From: JBAWAP01 sp049589355
GTDB taxonomy: Bacteria; Chloroflexota; Anaerolineae; VGOG01
DNA: 13,379 nucleotides
NCBI GenBank assembly: GCA_049589355.1
Contig: JBAWAP010000096.1
Location: 1 to 13,379, forward strand
Reading direction: 5' to 3'
This document shows, piece after piece, positions 6,814 to 12,605 of the stretch (position 1 is the first letter of the stretch; every line of letters begins with the position of its first letter). A model generated the notes under the pieces. It had not been told where the DNA came from, ran no database searches, and saw only the letters and a program-made list of their open reading frames with translations. The translations under genes and the position numbers were made by a program.

Positions 6814-7116
6814 ATGCAGGATACAGTGGTTCAGTACAGCCCAGATGACATCATTGAGGAAGAAGTGACCTTGGAGTGGGAAACGCGGCCACCCGGTGAG
6901 CCGCCTATCTGCCCTCACGGTCATGGTCCGATGGTTGAACAACAGGCAACATACACTATAGCTGATGGCAGATTCACTGTCACTTACTCCGTGTACGTCT
7001 GCCCCGAATGCAACGAATCCTTCCTCGACCGAGAACAAGCCAAGCGCTACGGTGCCATCCAGCTATTGGATAGGCCCCTTGTGGCAAGGTGGGCGCTGGA
7101 GCGGCCGAGAACTTGA
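6814..7116 (+). CDS. Small Zn-binding protein, possibly YgiT/MqsA-type zinc finger
   Basis: A 100-residue acidic protein starting 10 bp after ruvB. It has a CPHGHG element (C33, H35, H37), a beta-rich middle (ATYTIADGRFTVTYSVYV) and a CPECNESF knuckle (C63, C66), followed by a helix LDREQAKRYGAIQLL. The layout of two metal-binding elements separated by a hydrophobic beta hairpin resembles YgiT/MqsA-type zinc fingers that often act as antitoxins, but the first element uses histidines where a second cysteine is expected, and no DNA-binding helix-turn-helix domain follows. No toxin gene is adjacent in the same direction except the MNT/HEPN pair, which has its own promoter. Function is unknown; the metal-binding reading is fairly safe, the family name is not. 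Confidence 0.6.
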   Translation: MQDTVVQYSPDDIIEEEVTLEWETRPPGEPPICPHGHGPMVEQQATYTIADGRFTVTYSVYVCPECNESFLDREQAKRYGAIQLLDRPLVARWALERPRT

Positions 7117-7141
7117 CGTTTGACTACATTTCGTATATAAC
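7113..7141 (+). promoter_or_regulatory. Promoter of the MNT/HEPN module
   Basis: TTGACG (7113-7118), exactly 17 bases, then TATAAC (7136-7141): 5 of 6 matches in each box. The -35 box overlaps the stop codon of the preceding gene. Transcription would start near 7148 and the first start codon is at 7176. Confidence 0.75.
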
Positions 7142-7161
7142 CGCCTACAAATTGTAGTCAA
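7120..7161. promoter_or_regulatory. Operator-like inverted repeat over the MNT/HEPN promoter
   Basis: TTGACTACA (7120-7128) and its exact complement TGTAGTCAA (7153-7161) flank the -10 box. One arm lies in the promoter spacer and the other just after the predicted start. The arm centres are 33 bp apart, about three helical turns. The neighbouring gene encodes a winged helix-turn-helix protein, so self-repression through these arms is a natural inference. Confidence 0.6.
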
Positions 7162-7175
7162 TAGGAGCGCGAGCG

Positions 7176-7760
7176 ATGTTAGAGCTTTTGTTTTCTTCCA
7201 CAGCACGGGTCAAAGTGTTGGCCTTGTTGTTACTCAACCCAGAAACTAGCTTCTACCAGCGGGAGATCAGTGCCCTGACCGGCCTGCCCATCCGCGCTAT
7301 CCAGCGCGAGGTGGAAAGGCTGCAGGCCCTGGGGTTGCTCACCAGCTTCACCAGGGGGAACCAGGTGCATTATCAGGTCAACCGCGACTTCTTCCTGTTC
7401 CCTGAACTTAAAAGCATCTTTCTGAAAACCGTCGGCCTGACTGCACTGCTGGGAAATGCACTCAAAGAAGCGGAGAACATCACCCTGGCTTTCATGTACG
7501 GCTCCTACGCCGCCGATCAGGAAAGCACTGCCAGCGACATTGACCTCCTCGTCGTGGGAACTATATCCAGCCGGACACTGCATACCACCTTGCAAGAGGC
7601 GGAAAAGCTGACGCATCGTGAGATCAACTACACCCTGTTCAGCCCAGAGGAGTTTCGGACGAGAGCACAGACAGGAAATGGATTTCTGCGCAACGTGCTG
7701 ACGGCTCCCAAACTCTTCTTGATTGGAGACGAAGATGCCTTACGAGCGCTTGTTGCGTGA
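7176..7760 (+). CDS. Winged-HTH/MNT-type nucleotidyltransferase fusion (putative antitoxin and autoregulator)
   Basis: The 194-residue protein has an N-terminal winged helix-turn-helix of ArsR/MarR style (about residues 8-75; FYQREISALTGLPIRAIQREVERL is the HTH, then the wing) and a minimal nucleotidyltransferase domain (about 100-190). The catalytic GS-x10-DxD motif is intact: G109-S110 and D121-I-D123. The third carboxylate expected in active members appears as Asn151 in REINYTLFSPEEF. Such proteins pair with HEPN proteins; in the MntA/HepT system the MNT partner adds AMP to the HEPN toxin. AGGAG (7163-7167) lies 8 bases before the ATG, downstream of a promoter with an operator-like repeat. 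It overlaps the next gene by 26 bp. The pairing is well supported; toxin-antitoxin activity itself is inferred. Confidence 0.8.
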   Translation: MLELLFSSTARVKVLALLLLNPETSFYQREISALTGLPIRAIQREVERLQALGLLTSFTRGNQVHYQVNRDFFLFPELKSIFLKTVGLTALLGNALKEAENITLAFMYGSYAADQESTASDIDLLVVGTISSRTLHTTLQEAEKLTHREINYTLFSPEEFRTRAQTGNGFLRNVLTAPKLFLIGDEDALRALVA

Positions 7761-8187
7761 GGGACGCGTCCGCCGCCACCACACCAACCCACAGGAAATT
7801 GCCAGCCTCTTCCAGGTCGTGGAGCGGGACCTGGCTGACGCGGCCCTTACGGCCTTATCAGCCGACCGTCGTTTTGCCACTGCCTACAACGCCGCTCTGC
7901 AGGCCGCTACGGCAGTGATGTACAGCGAGGGGTACAGGGCTCACGGCATCGGTCACCACTCCACCACGCTCGAGTTCCTCAAAGAAGCGATGGGCCCAGG
8001 TATCACCTCGTTAGCCGATTACTTCGACGATTGCCGCCGCAAGCGGAACAGAGCTGACTACATAGGAGCAGGCTACATCTCCATGACCGAGGCAGAAGGC
8101 CTGCTGAGAGAGGCCAGAGAGTTTGCCTCTCAGGCACAAGCCTGGATACAGACCCATCACCCTGAATTGCAGGAGGCCAAGAGCTAA
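7735..8187 (+). CDS. HEPN-domain protein (putative MNT partner/toxin)
   Basis: A 150-residue helical protein encoded in overlap with the nucleotidyltransferase gene. The ATG at 7735 is preferred over the in-frame TTG at 7723 because GGAG (7725-7728) sits 6 bases upstream. HEPN character is seen in the helix FATAYNAALQAATAVMYSEGYR (47-68), the GHHSTTLEFLKEAMG stretch (73-87) and the signature RRKRNRADY (101-109) near the start of the last helices. In classical HepT-type HEPN RNases the signature is RNxxxHxY. Here RN is kept (R104-N105) but Tyr109 stands where the catalytic His is expected, as in a subgroup of HEPN proteins. RNase activity is therefore uncertain; it may instead be a non-catalytic or differently acting partner. 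Confidence 0.75.
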   Translation: MPYERLLREGRVRRHHTNPQEIASLFQVVERDLADAALTALSADRRFATAYNAALQAATAVMYSEGYRAHGIGHHSTTLEFLKEAMGPGITSLADYFDDCRRKRNRADYIGAGYISMTEAEGLLREAREFASQAQAWIQTHHPELQEAKS

Positions 8188-8193
8188 CGCGGG

Positions 8194-8469
8194 ATGGACA
8201 GTGGGTCTCGTTTCATTGACGAGGAGATAGAGGTACGTTTTGCCCAAAAGCCAGGGCCGCCCACGTCTTTTGTCTGGCAGGGCCGGGAGTACGAGATCGT
8301 GGAGATAGAGCGGCAGTACCGGCGGCTGGATTTCAAGCGGGCCTGGTGGAGCCGAAGGCATCGCGACTACTACCGAGTGAAGACGGACACGGGGCAGGTG
8401 TTCGAGATCTATCACCATCGCGGGCCGGGGAAGCGCTATTGGGTGTTGTATAGGGAGTTTAGAACATGA
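8194..8469 (+). CDS. Small basic protein, possibly DUF6504-like
   Basis: A 91-residue protein rich in Arg, Tyr and Trp, with FVWQGREYEIVEIERQYRRLD (26-46) followed by RRHRDYYRVKTDTGQVFEIYHH and RYWVLYREF. This arrangement of beta strands ending in YYRV-T-G--FE-Y and W-L-R is reminiscent of DUF6504, a small family sometimes seen beside Y-family polymerase genes; that assignment comes from memory of the pattern and is uncertain. It begins 6 bp after the HEPN stop without a strong ribosome site, and its stop overlaps the next start codon in ATGA form, so it is translationally coupled with the 153-residue protein. Function is unknown. Confidence 0.65.
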   Translation: MDSGSRFIDEEIEVRFAQKPGPPTSFVWQGREYEIVEIERQYRRLDFKRAWWSRRHRDYYRVKTDTGQVFEIYHHRGPGKRYWVLYREFRT

Positions 8470-8927
8470 GCAAGATTGACCCTCACTACTTCGACTTGCA
8501 GATCTATGCCATCTACCGGGCCATCTGGGAACGGTGGGGCGACGAGGCGTGGCACGTGGTGTGGCGCTCAGGAGAGGTGCTGTTCGACGAGATAGAGCCG
8601 ACGCTGGGGCTCACTCCTGACGACACGCCGCTCAGTGCCATGCGACGCCTGGCCGACTATCTGCGCCAGGCGGGGTACGTGGAAGACATCGCCGTTCGCC
8701 AAATTGGTGAGGACGAGCTGGAGTACGAAATGCTCAACCCGGTCATCCTCCCCGGGGCCAGGCGCCTCATCGCCGAAGGCGCTGTGCCCGCTCACATCTC
8801 CACCACCCTGATGTTCGCCCTGCTCAGGAAGCGGTTCGGCCTGAAAGCAGAGATGATTGGCGAACCCAGGCTGCTACCCGATGGGCGCGGGATCGAGCGC
8901 TGGAAGCTCTCAGAGATTGAGGAGTAG
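8466..8927 (+). CDS. Conserved-looking hypothetical protein, 153 residues
   Basis: Not recognised with confidence. The N-terminal half is helical and Trp-rich (YAIYRAIWERWGDEAWHVVWRSG), the middle is a helix ending in a GYVEDIAV strand, and the last third (VILPGARRLIAEGAVPAHISTTLMFALLRKRFGLKAEMIGEPRLLPDG and ERWKL) has the order helix, Gly-Leu turn, then two strands. The end vaguely resembles ligand-binding V4R-type folds but lacks their cysteines, so no function is proposed. It overlaps the preceding gene by 4 bases (ATGA) and ends 6 bp before queH, suggesting a three-gene unit with queH. Codon use and GC content look like those of its neighbours. Confidence 0.7.
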   Translation: MSKIDPHYFDLQIYAIYRAIWERWGDEAWHVVWRSGEVLFDEIEPTLGLTPDDTPLSAMRRLADYLRQAGYVEDIAVRQIGEDELEYEMLNPVILPGARRLIAEGAVPAHISTTLMFALLRKRFGLKAEMIGEPRLLPDGRGIERWKLSEIEE

Positions 8928-8933
8928 CCTCGC

Positions 8934-9692
8934 ATGGCACCAGTCATTGTCCTCGATTCCAACGGCCAGCAACTCTCACCCACCACCGCTGAGAAAGCAC
9001 GGGAGCTCATCGCCCAGGGCAAGGCGGCACTGATCAGCGAAGAGCCCTTCACCATCCAACTCTCCTACAGCGTGGAGTTGCCGCCGAAGCCAAAGGAGGT
9101 CGAAAAGGAAAGGGCAGGCGAGGGAAAGCGCATCCTCCTCCACGTCTGCTGCGGGCCGTGCGGTACATACACCATCCAGCGGCTGCGGGAGGAGGGCTTC
9201 CAGGTCACGGGCTTCTGGTACAACCCGAACATCCATCCCTGGCAGGAGCACCAGCAGAGGCGGGAGAGCGTGCAGAAGTACGCTGAGGCAGTTGACTTGC
9301 TCGTGATCTGGCATAAGCAGTACGAGATGCCCCTCTACTTGCGAGCAGTGGCGGGGCATGAGAGGTTCAGGGAACGTTGCCGCATCTGCTACCGGATGCG
9401 CCTGGAGAAGACGGCGCAGGTCGCCGCTGAGAGTGGCTTCGACGCCTTCACCACCACCCTCCTCATCAGCCCCCACCAGGACCAGGCTATGATCCGCCAG
9501 ATCGGCGAAGAGGTGGCTGAGGAATGGGAGGTGGAGTTCTATTTTGAGAACTTCCGCCGTGGTTGGTCGGAGCGGGGGCGTCTCACCCACGAGCACGGCC
9601 TCTACCGCCAACAGTACTGTGGCTGTATCTACAGCGAGTGGGAGCGGTACAACGAGGCGCACATTGACGAGTTGCTAACTGAACTGCGCTGA
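8934..9692 (+). CDS. queH: Epoxyqueuosine reductase QueH with N-terminal RRXRR/PLMP-like segment
   Basis: QueH (DUF208) reduces epoxyqueuosine in tRNA to queuosine, the last step of the pathway, replacing cobalamin-dependent QueG in many bacteria. From residue about 66 the signatures are complete: RILLHVCCGPCGTY (66-79; C72, C73, C76), WYNPNIHP (95-102), ERCRICYRMRLEKTA (147-161; C149, C152), FTTTLLISPHQD (172-183), RRGWSERGR (208-216) and YCGCIYSEW (228-236; C229, C231). Residues 4-44 are an extra N-terminal piece, VIVLDSNGQQLSPTTAEKAR followed by ELIAQGKAALISEEPFTIQL, which closely follows the pattern of the RRXRR/PLMP segment at the start of IscB-type proteins. A charged linker (50-65) joins the two. 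With 252 residues it is longer than plain QueH (roughly 180-200). It lies 1.7 kb before queA. Confidence 0.93.
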   Translation: MAPVIVLDSNGQQLSPTTAEKARELIAQGKAALISEEPFTIQLSYSVELPPKPKEVEKERAGEGKRILLHVCCGPCGTYTIQRLREEGFQVTGFWYNPNIHPWQEHQQRRESVQKYAEAVDLLVIWHKQYEMPLYLRAVAGHERFRERCRICYRMRLEKTAQVAAESGFDAFTTTLLISPHQDQAMIRQIGEEVAEEWEVEFYFENFRRGWSERGRLTHEHGLYRQQYCGCIYSEWERYNEAHIDELLTELR

Positions 9693-9734
9693 AGCTTTGC
9701 CCAAATTCGAACTTGGCATATTGGGAGGAGGTAT

Positions 9735-10010
9735 ATGGTTGCCGTTAAGCAGATAGCTAAGGAATTTGCGTTGAGCGAGAAGGAACTCCTTCAACAAAGC
9801 CTACGGGCTTTTCTTCTAGACAGGATGCAGTTGTTAGAGTCCGAGCGGCGAGTCAGGTGCGCCAAGTTCGGCGTGTCCTCCCTTGAGGAGATGGATGAAC
9901 TGATCAGAAAGGGCTCGGTGGAGGAAGAAGACATTCTGGAAGATTTTCAGAACGTTGACTACTTGACCACGCAGATAGAACGCATCCAAGAGTTACTGGA
10001 GGAGCTATAA
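9735..10010 (+). CDS. Small antitoxin-like hypothetical protein
   Basis: A 91-residue, strongly charged, helical protein with a very good ribosome site (GGGAGGAGG, 9723-9731) 3 bases before its ATG. The N-terminus (VAVKQIAKEFALSEKELLQQSLRAFLLDRMQLLE) looks like a ribbon-helix or helix-turn-helix dimerisation piece, followed by CAKFGVSSLEEMDELIRKGSVEEEDILEDFQ and a C-terminal coiled-coil-like helix. This style is seen in antitoxins encoded just before a toxin gene, but no intact partner follows: only a 35-codon start-less frame that may be the end of one. Family not recognised. Confidence 0.65.
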   Translation: MVAVKQIAKEFALSEKELLQQSLRAFLLDRMQLLESERRVRCAKFGVSSLEEMDELIRKGSVEEEDILEDFQNVDYLTTQIERIQELLEEL

Positions 10011-10138
10011 AAGCTATCTACTCACTGAGCCTGAAGAAGCGGTGCGCCAGTTTCTCGAATTTGCGCGGACTCTAGTTCACAAGTAGAGTTGATTTCATAA
10101 CCCCCCACTGGGCATTTTAGGAACAGCGAGGTGATGAA
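9979..10138 (+). other. Gap with a possible 3' remnant of a lost gene
   Basis: After the antitoxin-like gene there is no complete gene until 10139. A frame open from 9979 to a TAG at 10084-10086 has no start codon but reads as a plausible protein end (LLTEPEEAVRQFLEFARTLV) in a frame different from the upstream gene. It may be what is left of a partner gene whose start was deleted. The rest (10087-10138) holds only the ribosome site of the next gene. Confidence 0.25.
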
Positions 10139-10378
10139 ATGCAAGGCTTTGGGACGATGGGCAAGATGCTCATCCTGGTGGGGCTTTTTGTATTGCTGGT
10201 CGGACTCATTATGACGTTTGCCCCCAAGCTGAGGATCCCCTTCTTAGGTCGCCTCCCAGGCGACATCCGCATTGAGCGGGAGGGGTTCAGTTTCTACTTC
10301 CCTATCGTCACCTGCATCTTGCTCAGCATTCTATTGACCCTGTTGCTCAACGTGATCGCCCGGCTCTTGGGCAAGTAG
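10139..10378 (+). CDS. DUF2905 family small membrane protein
   Basis: A 79-residue protein with two membrane helices (about residues 8-28 and 52-74) joined by the family's signature loop LRIPFLGRLPGDIRIEREGFSFYFPI (31-56). The ATG at 10139 follows GAGGTG at 5-bp spacing; an in-frame Met at residue 7 is a possible alternative. Function is unknown, but the gene is very often found between ruvB and queA, as it would be here if the accessory block were removed. That context supports both the annotation and the idea of an insertion upstream. Confidence 0.92.
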   Translation: MQGFGTMGKMLILVGLFVLLVGLIMTFAPKLRIPFLGRLPGDIRIEREGFSFYFPIVTCILLSILLTLLLNVIARLLGK

Positions 10379-10397
10379 GTCATCACAAGGAGAGAAG

Positions 10398-10739
10398 ATG
10401 AGAACCTTGGGAATTGCGGGACTTATCCTAACCAACATCTTTTTCATTGTGGTCAGCAGCGTCGCGTTCAAGTGGTCGGCCGCCAGCCATGGGCCACGCG
10501 GCTTCCTTTGGTGGCAAGTGGTGGGGAACATAGCAGGCTTCCTGAGCGTAGTGACCTTCACTTTCCTCCTGCGACTCATTCCTCTTTACCTCGCCTATGC
10601 CTTCACTGCTGGGCTGGGCTTCGTGTCTGTTCAGGTTATCGGGGCGCGCCTTATCTTCGGAGAGGCCATCACCACCAGCCAATGGCTGGGCATCGCCCTC
10701 ATCACGGGCGGGGTGGTCATGGTATCGTGGCGCCGGTAA
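10398..10739 (+). CDS. SMR/EamA-like four-helix membrane protein
   Basis: A 113-residue hydrophobic protein with four predicted helices (about 4-24, 37-57, 62-86, 94-110). The order and the segments LAYAFTAGLGFVSVQVIGARLIFGEAITTSQWLGIALITGGVVMVS fit the small multidrug resistance/EamA (half-length DMT) type, with the G-E loop before helix 4. Helix 1 lacks the membrane Glu essential for proton-coupled efflux in EmrE, so it is closer to ArnE/F-like or uncharacterised EamA half-proteins and drug efflux should not be assumed. AGGAGAG lies just before the ATG. It probably works as a homodimer. Spacing of 19 bp to DUF2905 and 25 bp to the next start suggests one operon. Confidence 0.8.
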   Translation: MRTLGIAGLILTNIFFIVVSSVAFKWSAASHGPRGFLWWQVVGNIAGFLSVVTFTFLLRLIPLYLAYAFTAGLGFVSVQVIGARLIFGEAITTSQWLGIALITGGVVMVSWRR

Positions 10740-10764
10740 AGGTTTTGCCAAAGGAGGGGAGGAA

Positions 10765-11352
10765 TTGATAGGCGCTATCGGGAGGGCGGCAGTCCGTGGT
10801 CTCGACACTCTCGTGCGACGAGCATATCATGTCCGCGAATTCACCCCGGATGAAAACTGCATCCTGAGGATTGCAGTGGGGAGAAGCGCAGGAGAGTTAA
10901 CCCTCTCCGATGGGACGAGGATCGAGAAGGGTGAGGTGGTGGGCGAGTTGCATTTATGGAACGAACACCTCCCGCGGATGGATGAAGAGGGACCGAGCCT
11001 TGAGTGGGCGCTGAGAGCCTATTGCCTCTGGAGGGGCTCGCTCAAGAAACTGGTCACATATCTCGAAGACGCGCCCCAGTTTGAAAAGATACGAGCCTTC
11101 CGTGGAGAGACAGCTTTCTTACAAGGGGACTTGGAGGGAAGCGCTTTGTTCAAACGGCTGGGTTTCGATCTGGTGAGAAGGAATCCAACTGGCAAGCTAA
11201 GGCGCTTTGGAGATTTCTGGGAGAATCTCTACACCTGGTGGCTGATCTGGACATTTAATCCCGGCAGCATGAAGACAAAGGGCCTCATGCGCCTGGAACG
11301 AGCTCAACTTTGGATCTCTCGCCAGGCTTTGCTTGAGAGATATGAACGATGA
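10765..11352 (+). CDS. YkoP-like protein
   Basis: A 195-residue soluble protein beginning at a TTG (10765-10767) placed after a strong AGGAGGGGAGG box; the same frame is open further upstream, but that part overlaps the preceding membrane-protein gene and has no protein-like pattern. The N-terminal region matches YkoP-type proteins: LDTLVRRAYHVREFTPDENC, ILRIAVG, LSDGTRIEKGEVVGELHLWNEHLP (about 47-70). The LHLWNEHLP element is the most typical piece of this family, which in some bacteria is fused to polysaccharide deacetylases. The rest contains FLQGDLEGSALFKRLGFDLV and a Trp-rich stretch FGDFWENLYTWWLIWTFNPGS. Its TGA overlaps the queA ATG (ATGA), indicating coupled translation. Biochemical role unknown. 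Confidence 0.8.
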   Translation: MIGAIGRAAVRGLDTLVRRAYHVREFTPDENCILRIAVGRSAGELTLSDGTRIEKGEVVGELHLWNEHLPRMDEEGPSLEWALRAYCLWRGSLKKLVTYLEDAPQFEKIRAFRGETAFLQGDLEGSALFKRLGFDLVRRNPTGKLRRFGDFWENLYTWWLIWTFNPGSMKTKGLMRLERAQLWISRQALLERYER

Positions 11353-12464
11353 AGACCAGGGAATTCGATTATCACCTGCCCAAAGAGCTCATCGCCCAAT
11401 CTCCCATCGAACCCCGCGATGCCTCACGGCTGATGGTGCTGGATCGCAAGACCGGGACCATCGAGCACAAGACCTTTCACGACCTCGCCGACTACCTGGC
11501 AGCCGGCGAGGTCCTGATCTGCAATGAGAGCCGGGTCATCCCAGCCCGCCTGTTTGGGCGCAAGGTACCCACAGGTGGCAAGGTTGAGATACTATTGGTG
11601 GCCAAGAGAGGGGAAGAGGTTTGGGAGGTGCTGACCAAAGGGCGGAAAGTGAGGGTGGGAACGCGAATAGAGTTGAACCCGAATGAAGGTGAGACGAAAG
11701 ATGCCGAAGGGATAGTCGGTGAGGTGATCGGGCAGGCAGGAGAAGGCGCGAGGCTGATAGAGTTCGAAGTGCCCATCGAGCCTCTTTTAGACGAACTGGG
11801 CGTCGTGCCCCTACCTCCCTACATCCACGAACCCCTAGAAGAGCCGGAACGCTACCAGACCATCTACGCCAGGGTCAAGGGCTCGGTGGCTGCTCCCACC
11901 GCCGGCCTGCACTTTACGCCGCAATTGATGAAAGACCTGGAAGCCAAGGGGGTGAAGTTCGCCTTCGTCACCCTCCACATTGGTCTGGATACCTTCCGCC
12001 CGGTGAGGACGGAGAACGTCGAGGACCACCCCATGCACAGCGAGTATTGCAGGCTTGGTCCAGAGGTGGCAGAGCAAATAAACCGAGCTAGCGCCGAGGT
12101 CAGGCGCATCATAGCCGTGGGAACGACCTCGGTCAGGGTGCTGGAGACGGCCGCAGGGGTTGGTAAATTGGTAAATTGGGAAACTGGGAAACTGGAAACC
12201 AGTCTACCAACTACCAGTCTACCAGTCTACCAGTCTACCAATCTACTGACCCCCTTCACCGGTTGGACCGATCTCTTCATCTACCCCGGTTACCAGTTCC
12301 GTGCCGTAGACGTCCTGATCACCAACTTCCACCTGCCACGCTCGACCCTTTTGATGCTGGTAGCGGCTTTCACTGGCAAGGAGTTGATTGATAGAGCGTA
12401 TCAAGAAGCTATCCAGAGAGGATATCGCTTTTACAGCTTTGGCGACGTGATGCTGATACTGTGA
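11349..12464 (+). CDS. queA: tRNA preQ1(34) S-adenosylmethionine ribosyltransferase-isomerase QueA
   Basis: QueA transfers and rearranges the ribosyl group of SAM onto 7-aminomethyl-7-deazaguanine in the wobble position of tRNA to form epoxyqueuosine. The 371-residue product is about 28 residues longer than usual. Signatures include FDYHLPKELIAQSPIEPRD (6-24), SRLMVLDR, NESRVIPARLFG (59-70), LPPYI (155-159), GSVAAPTAGLHFT (178-190), THIGLDTFRPV-type LHIGLDTFRPVR (209-220), HSEY, AVGTTSVRVLE (256-266), GWTDLFIYPGYQF (305-317), LITNFHLPRSTLLMLV and YRFYSFGDVML. Between E266-TAAG and TPFTGWTD, residues 271-300 are encoded by an iterated palindromic repeat inserted in frame; removing it gives a normal QueA. 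It is coupled to the YkoP-like gene and followed by a weak terminator. No tgt gene is in the window. Confidence 0.96.
   Translation: MKTREFDYHLPKELIAQSPIEPRDASRLMVLDRKTGTIEHKTFHDLADYLAAGEVLICNESRVIPARLFGRKVPTGGKVEILLVAKRGEEVWEVLTKGRKVRVGTRIELNPNEGETKDAEGIVGEVIGQAGEGARLIEFEVPIEPLLDELGVVPLPPYIHEPLEEPERYQTIYARVKGSVAAPTAGLHFTPQLMKDLEAKGVKFAFVTLHIGLDTFRPVRTENVEDHPMHSEYCRLGPEVAEQINRASAEVRRIIAVGTTSVRVLETAAGVGKLVNWETGKLETSLPTTSLPVYQSTNLLTPFTGWTDLFIYPGYQFRAVDVLITNFHLPRSTLLMLVAAFTGKELIDRAYQEAIQRGYRFYSFGDVMLIL
12159..12248. repeat. Iterated self-complementary repeat inserted in frame within queA
   Basis: The segment consists of 8-base words: TGGTAAAT twice, TGGGAAAC twice, a turn ACTGG-AAA-CCAGT (12193-12205 region), then AGTCTACC repeated with small changes. 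The left half is roughly complementary to the right half. The 13-mer TGGTAAATTGGTA and the word ACCAGTCTACCA (as its complement) are shared with the porB/upp spacer repeat at 2341-2405. All codons stay open, adding about 29 residues to QueA. Confidence 0.9.
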
Positions 12465-12495
12465 CCCGATTCTTAAGATCAGGTCCAGAAGTATG

Positions 12496-12521
12496 CTGGG
12501 GCACAGATTCCCCAGATTTTC
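12496..12521 (+). terminator. Weak intrinsic terminator after queA
   Basis: CTGGGG (12496-12501), an 8-base loop and CCCCAG (12510-12515) are followed by ATTTTC. The stem is only 6 bp and the T-run short, so termination is likely partial. It lies 32 bp after the queA stop and before a separate promoter. Confidence 0.45.
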
Positions 12522-12526
12522 GGAGG

Positions 12527-12555
12527 TTGGCAAATCCAGCCTTCTGCGATATAAT
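12527..12555 (+). promoter_or_regulatory. Promoter of the methyltransferase gene
   Basis: TTGGCA (12527-12532), exactly 17 bases, then a perfect TATAAT (12550-12555). The predicted start near 12562 leaves about 44 bases before the ATG at 12606. This suggests the methyltransferase is transcribed independently of queA. Confidence 0.7.
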
Positions 12556-12605
12556 CAGTACTTGAGAACTTGGGATCTGGCATGTGCAAATCAGCGAGGT
12601 GTGGA

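Noticed and set aside
8934..9066. N-terminal segment of QueH considered as a fragment of an IscB/OMEGA nuclease gene
   Set aside because: No RuvC, bridge helix or HNH sequence follows, there is no obvious guide RNA next to it, and the frame runs without break into a complete QueH.
10597..10764. Upstream ATG extension of the YkoP-like gene
   Set aside because: This part overlaps the SMR/EamA-like gene in another frame, is rich in Ser/Pro/Gly without pattern, and the TTG at 10765 has a far better ribosome site.
12159..12248. Tandem repeats in queA considered as a CRISPR array
   Set aside because: Units are 8 bases with no unique spacers, and the segment is translated within queA.
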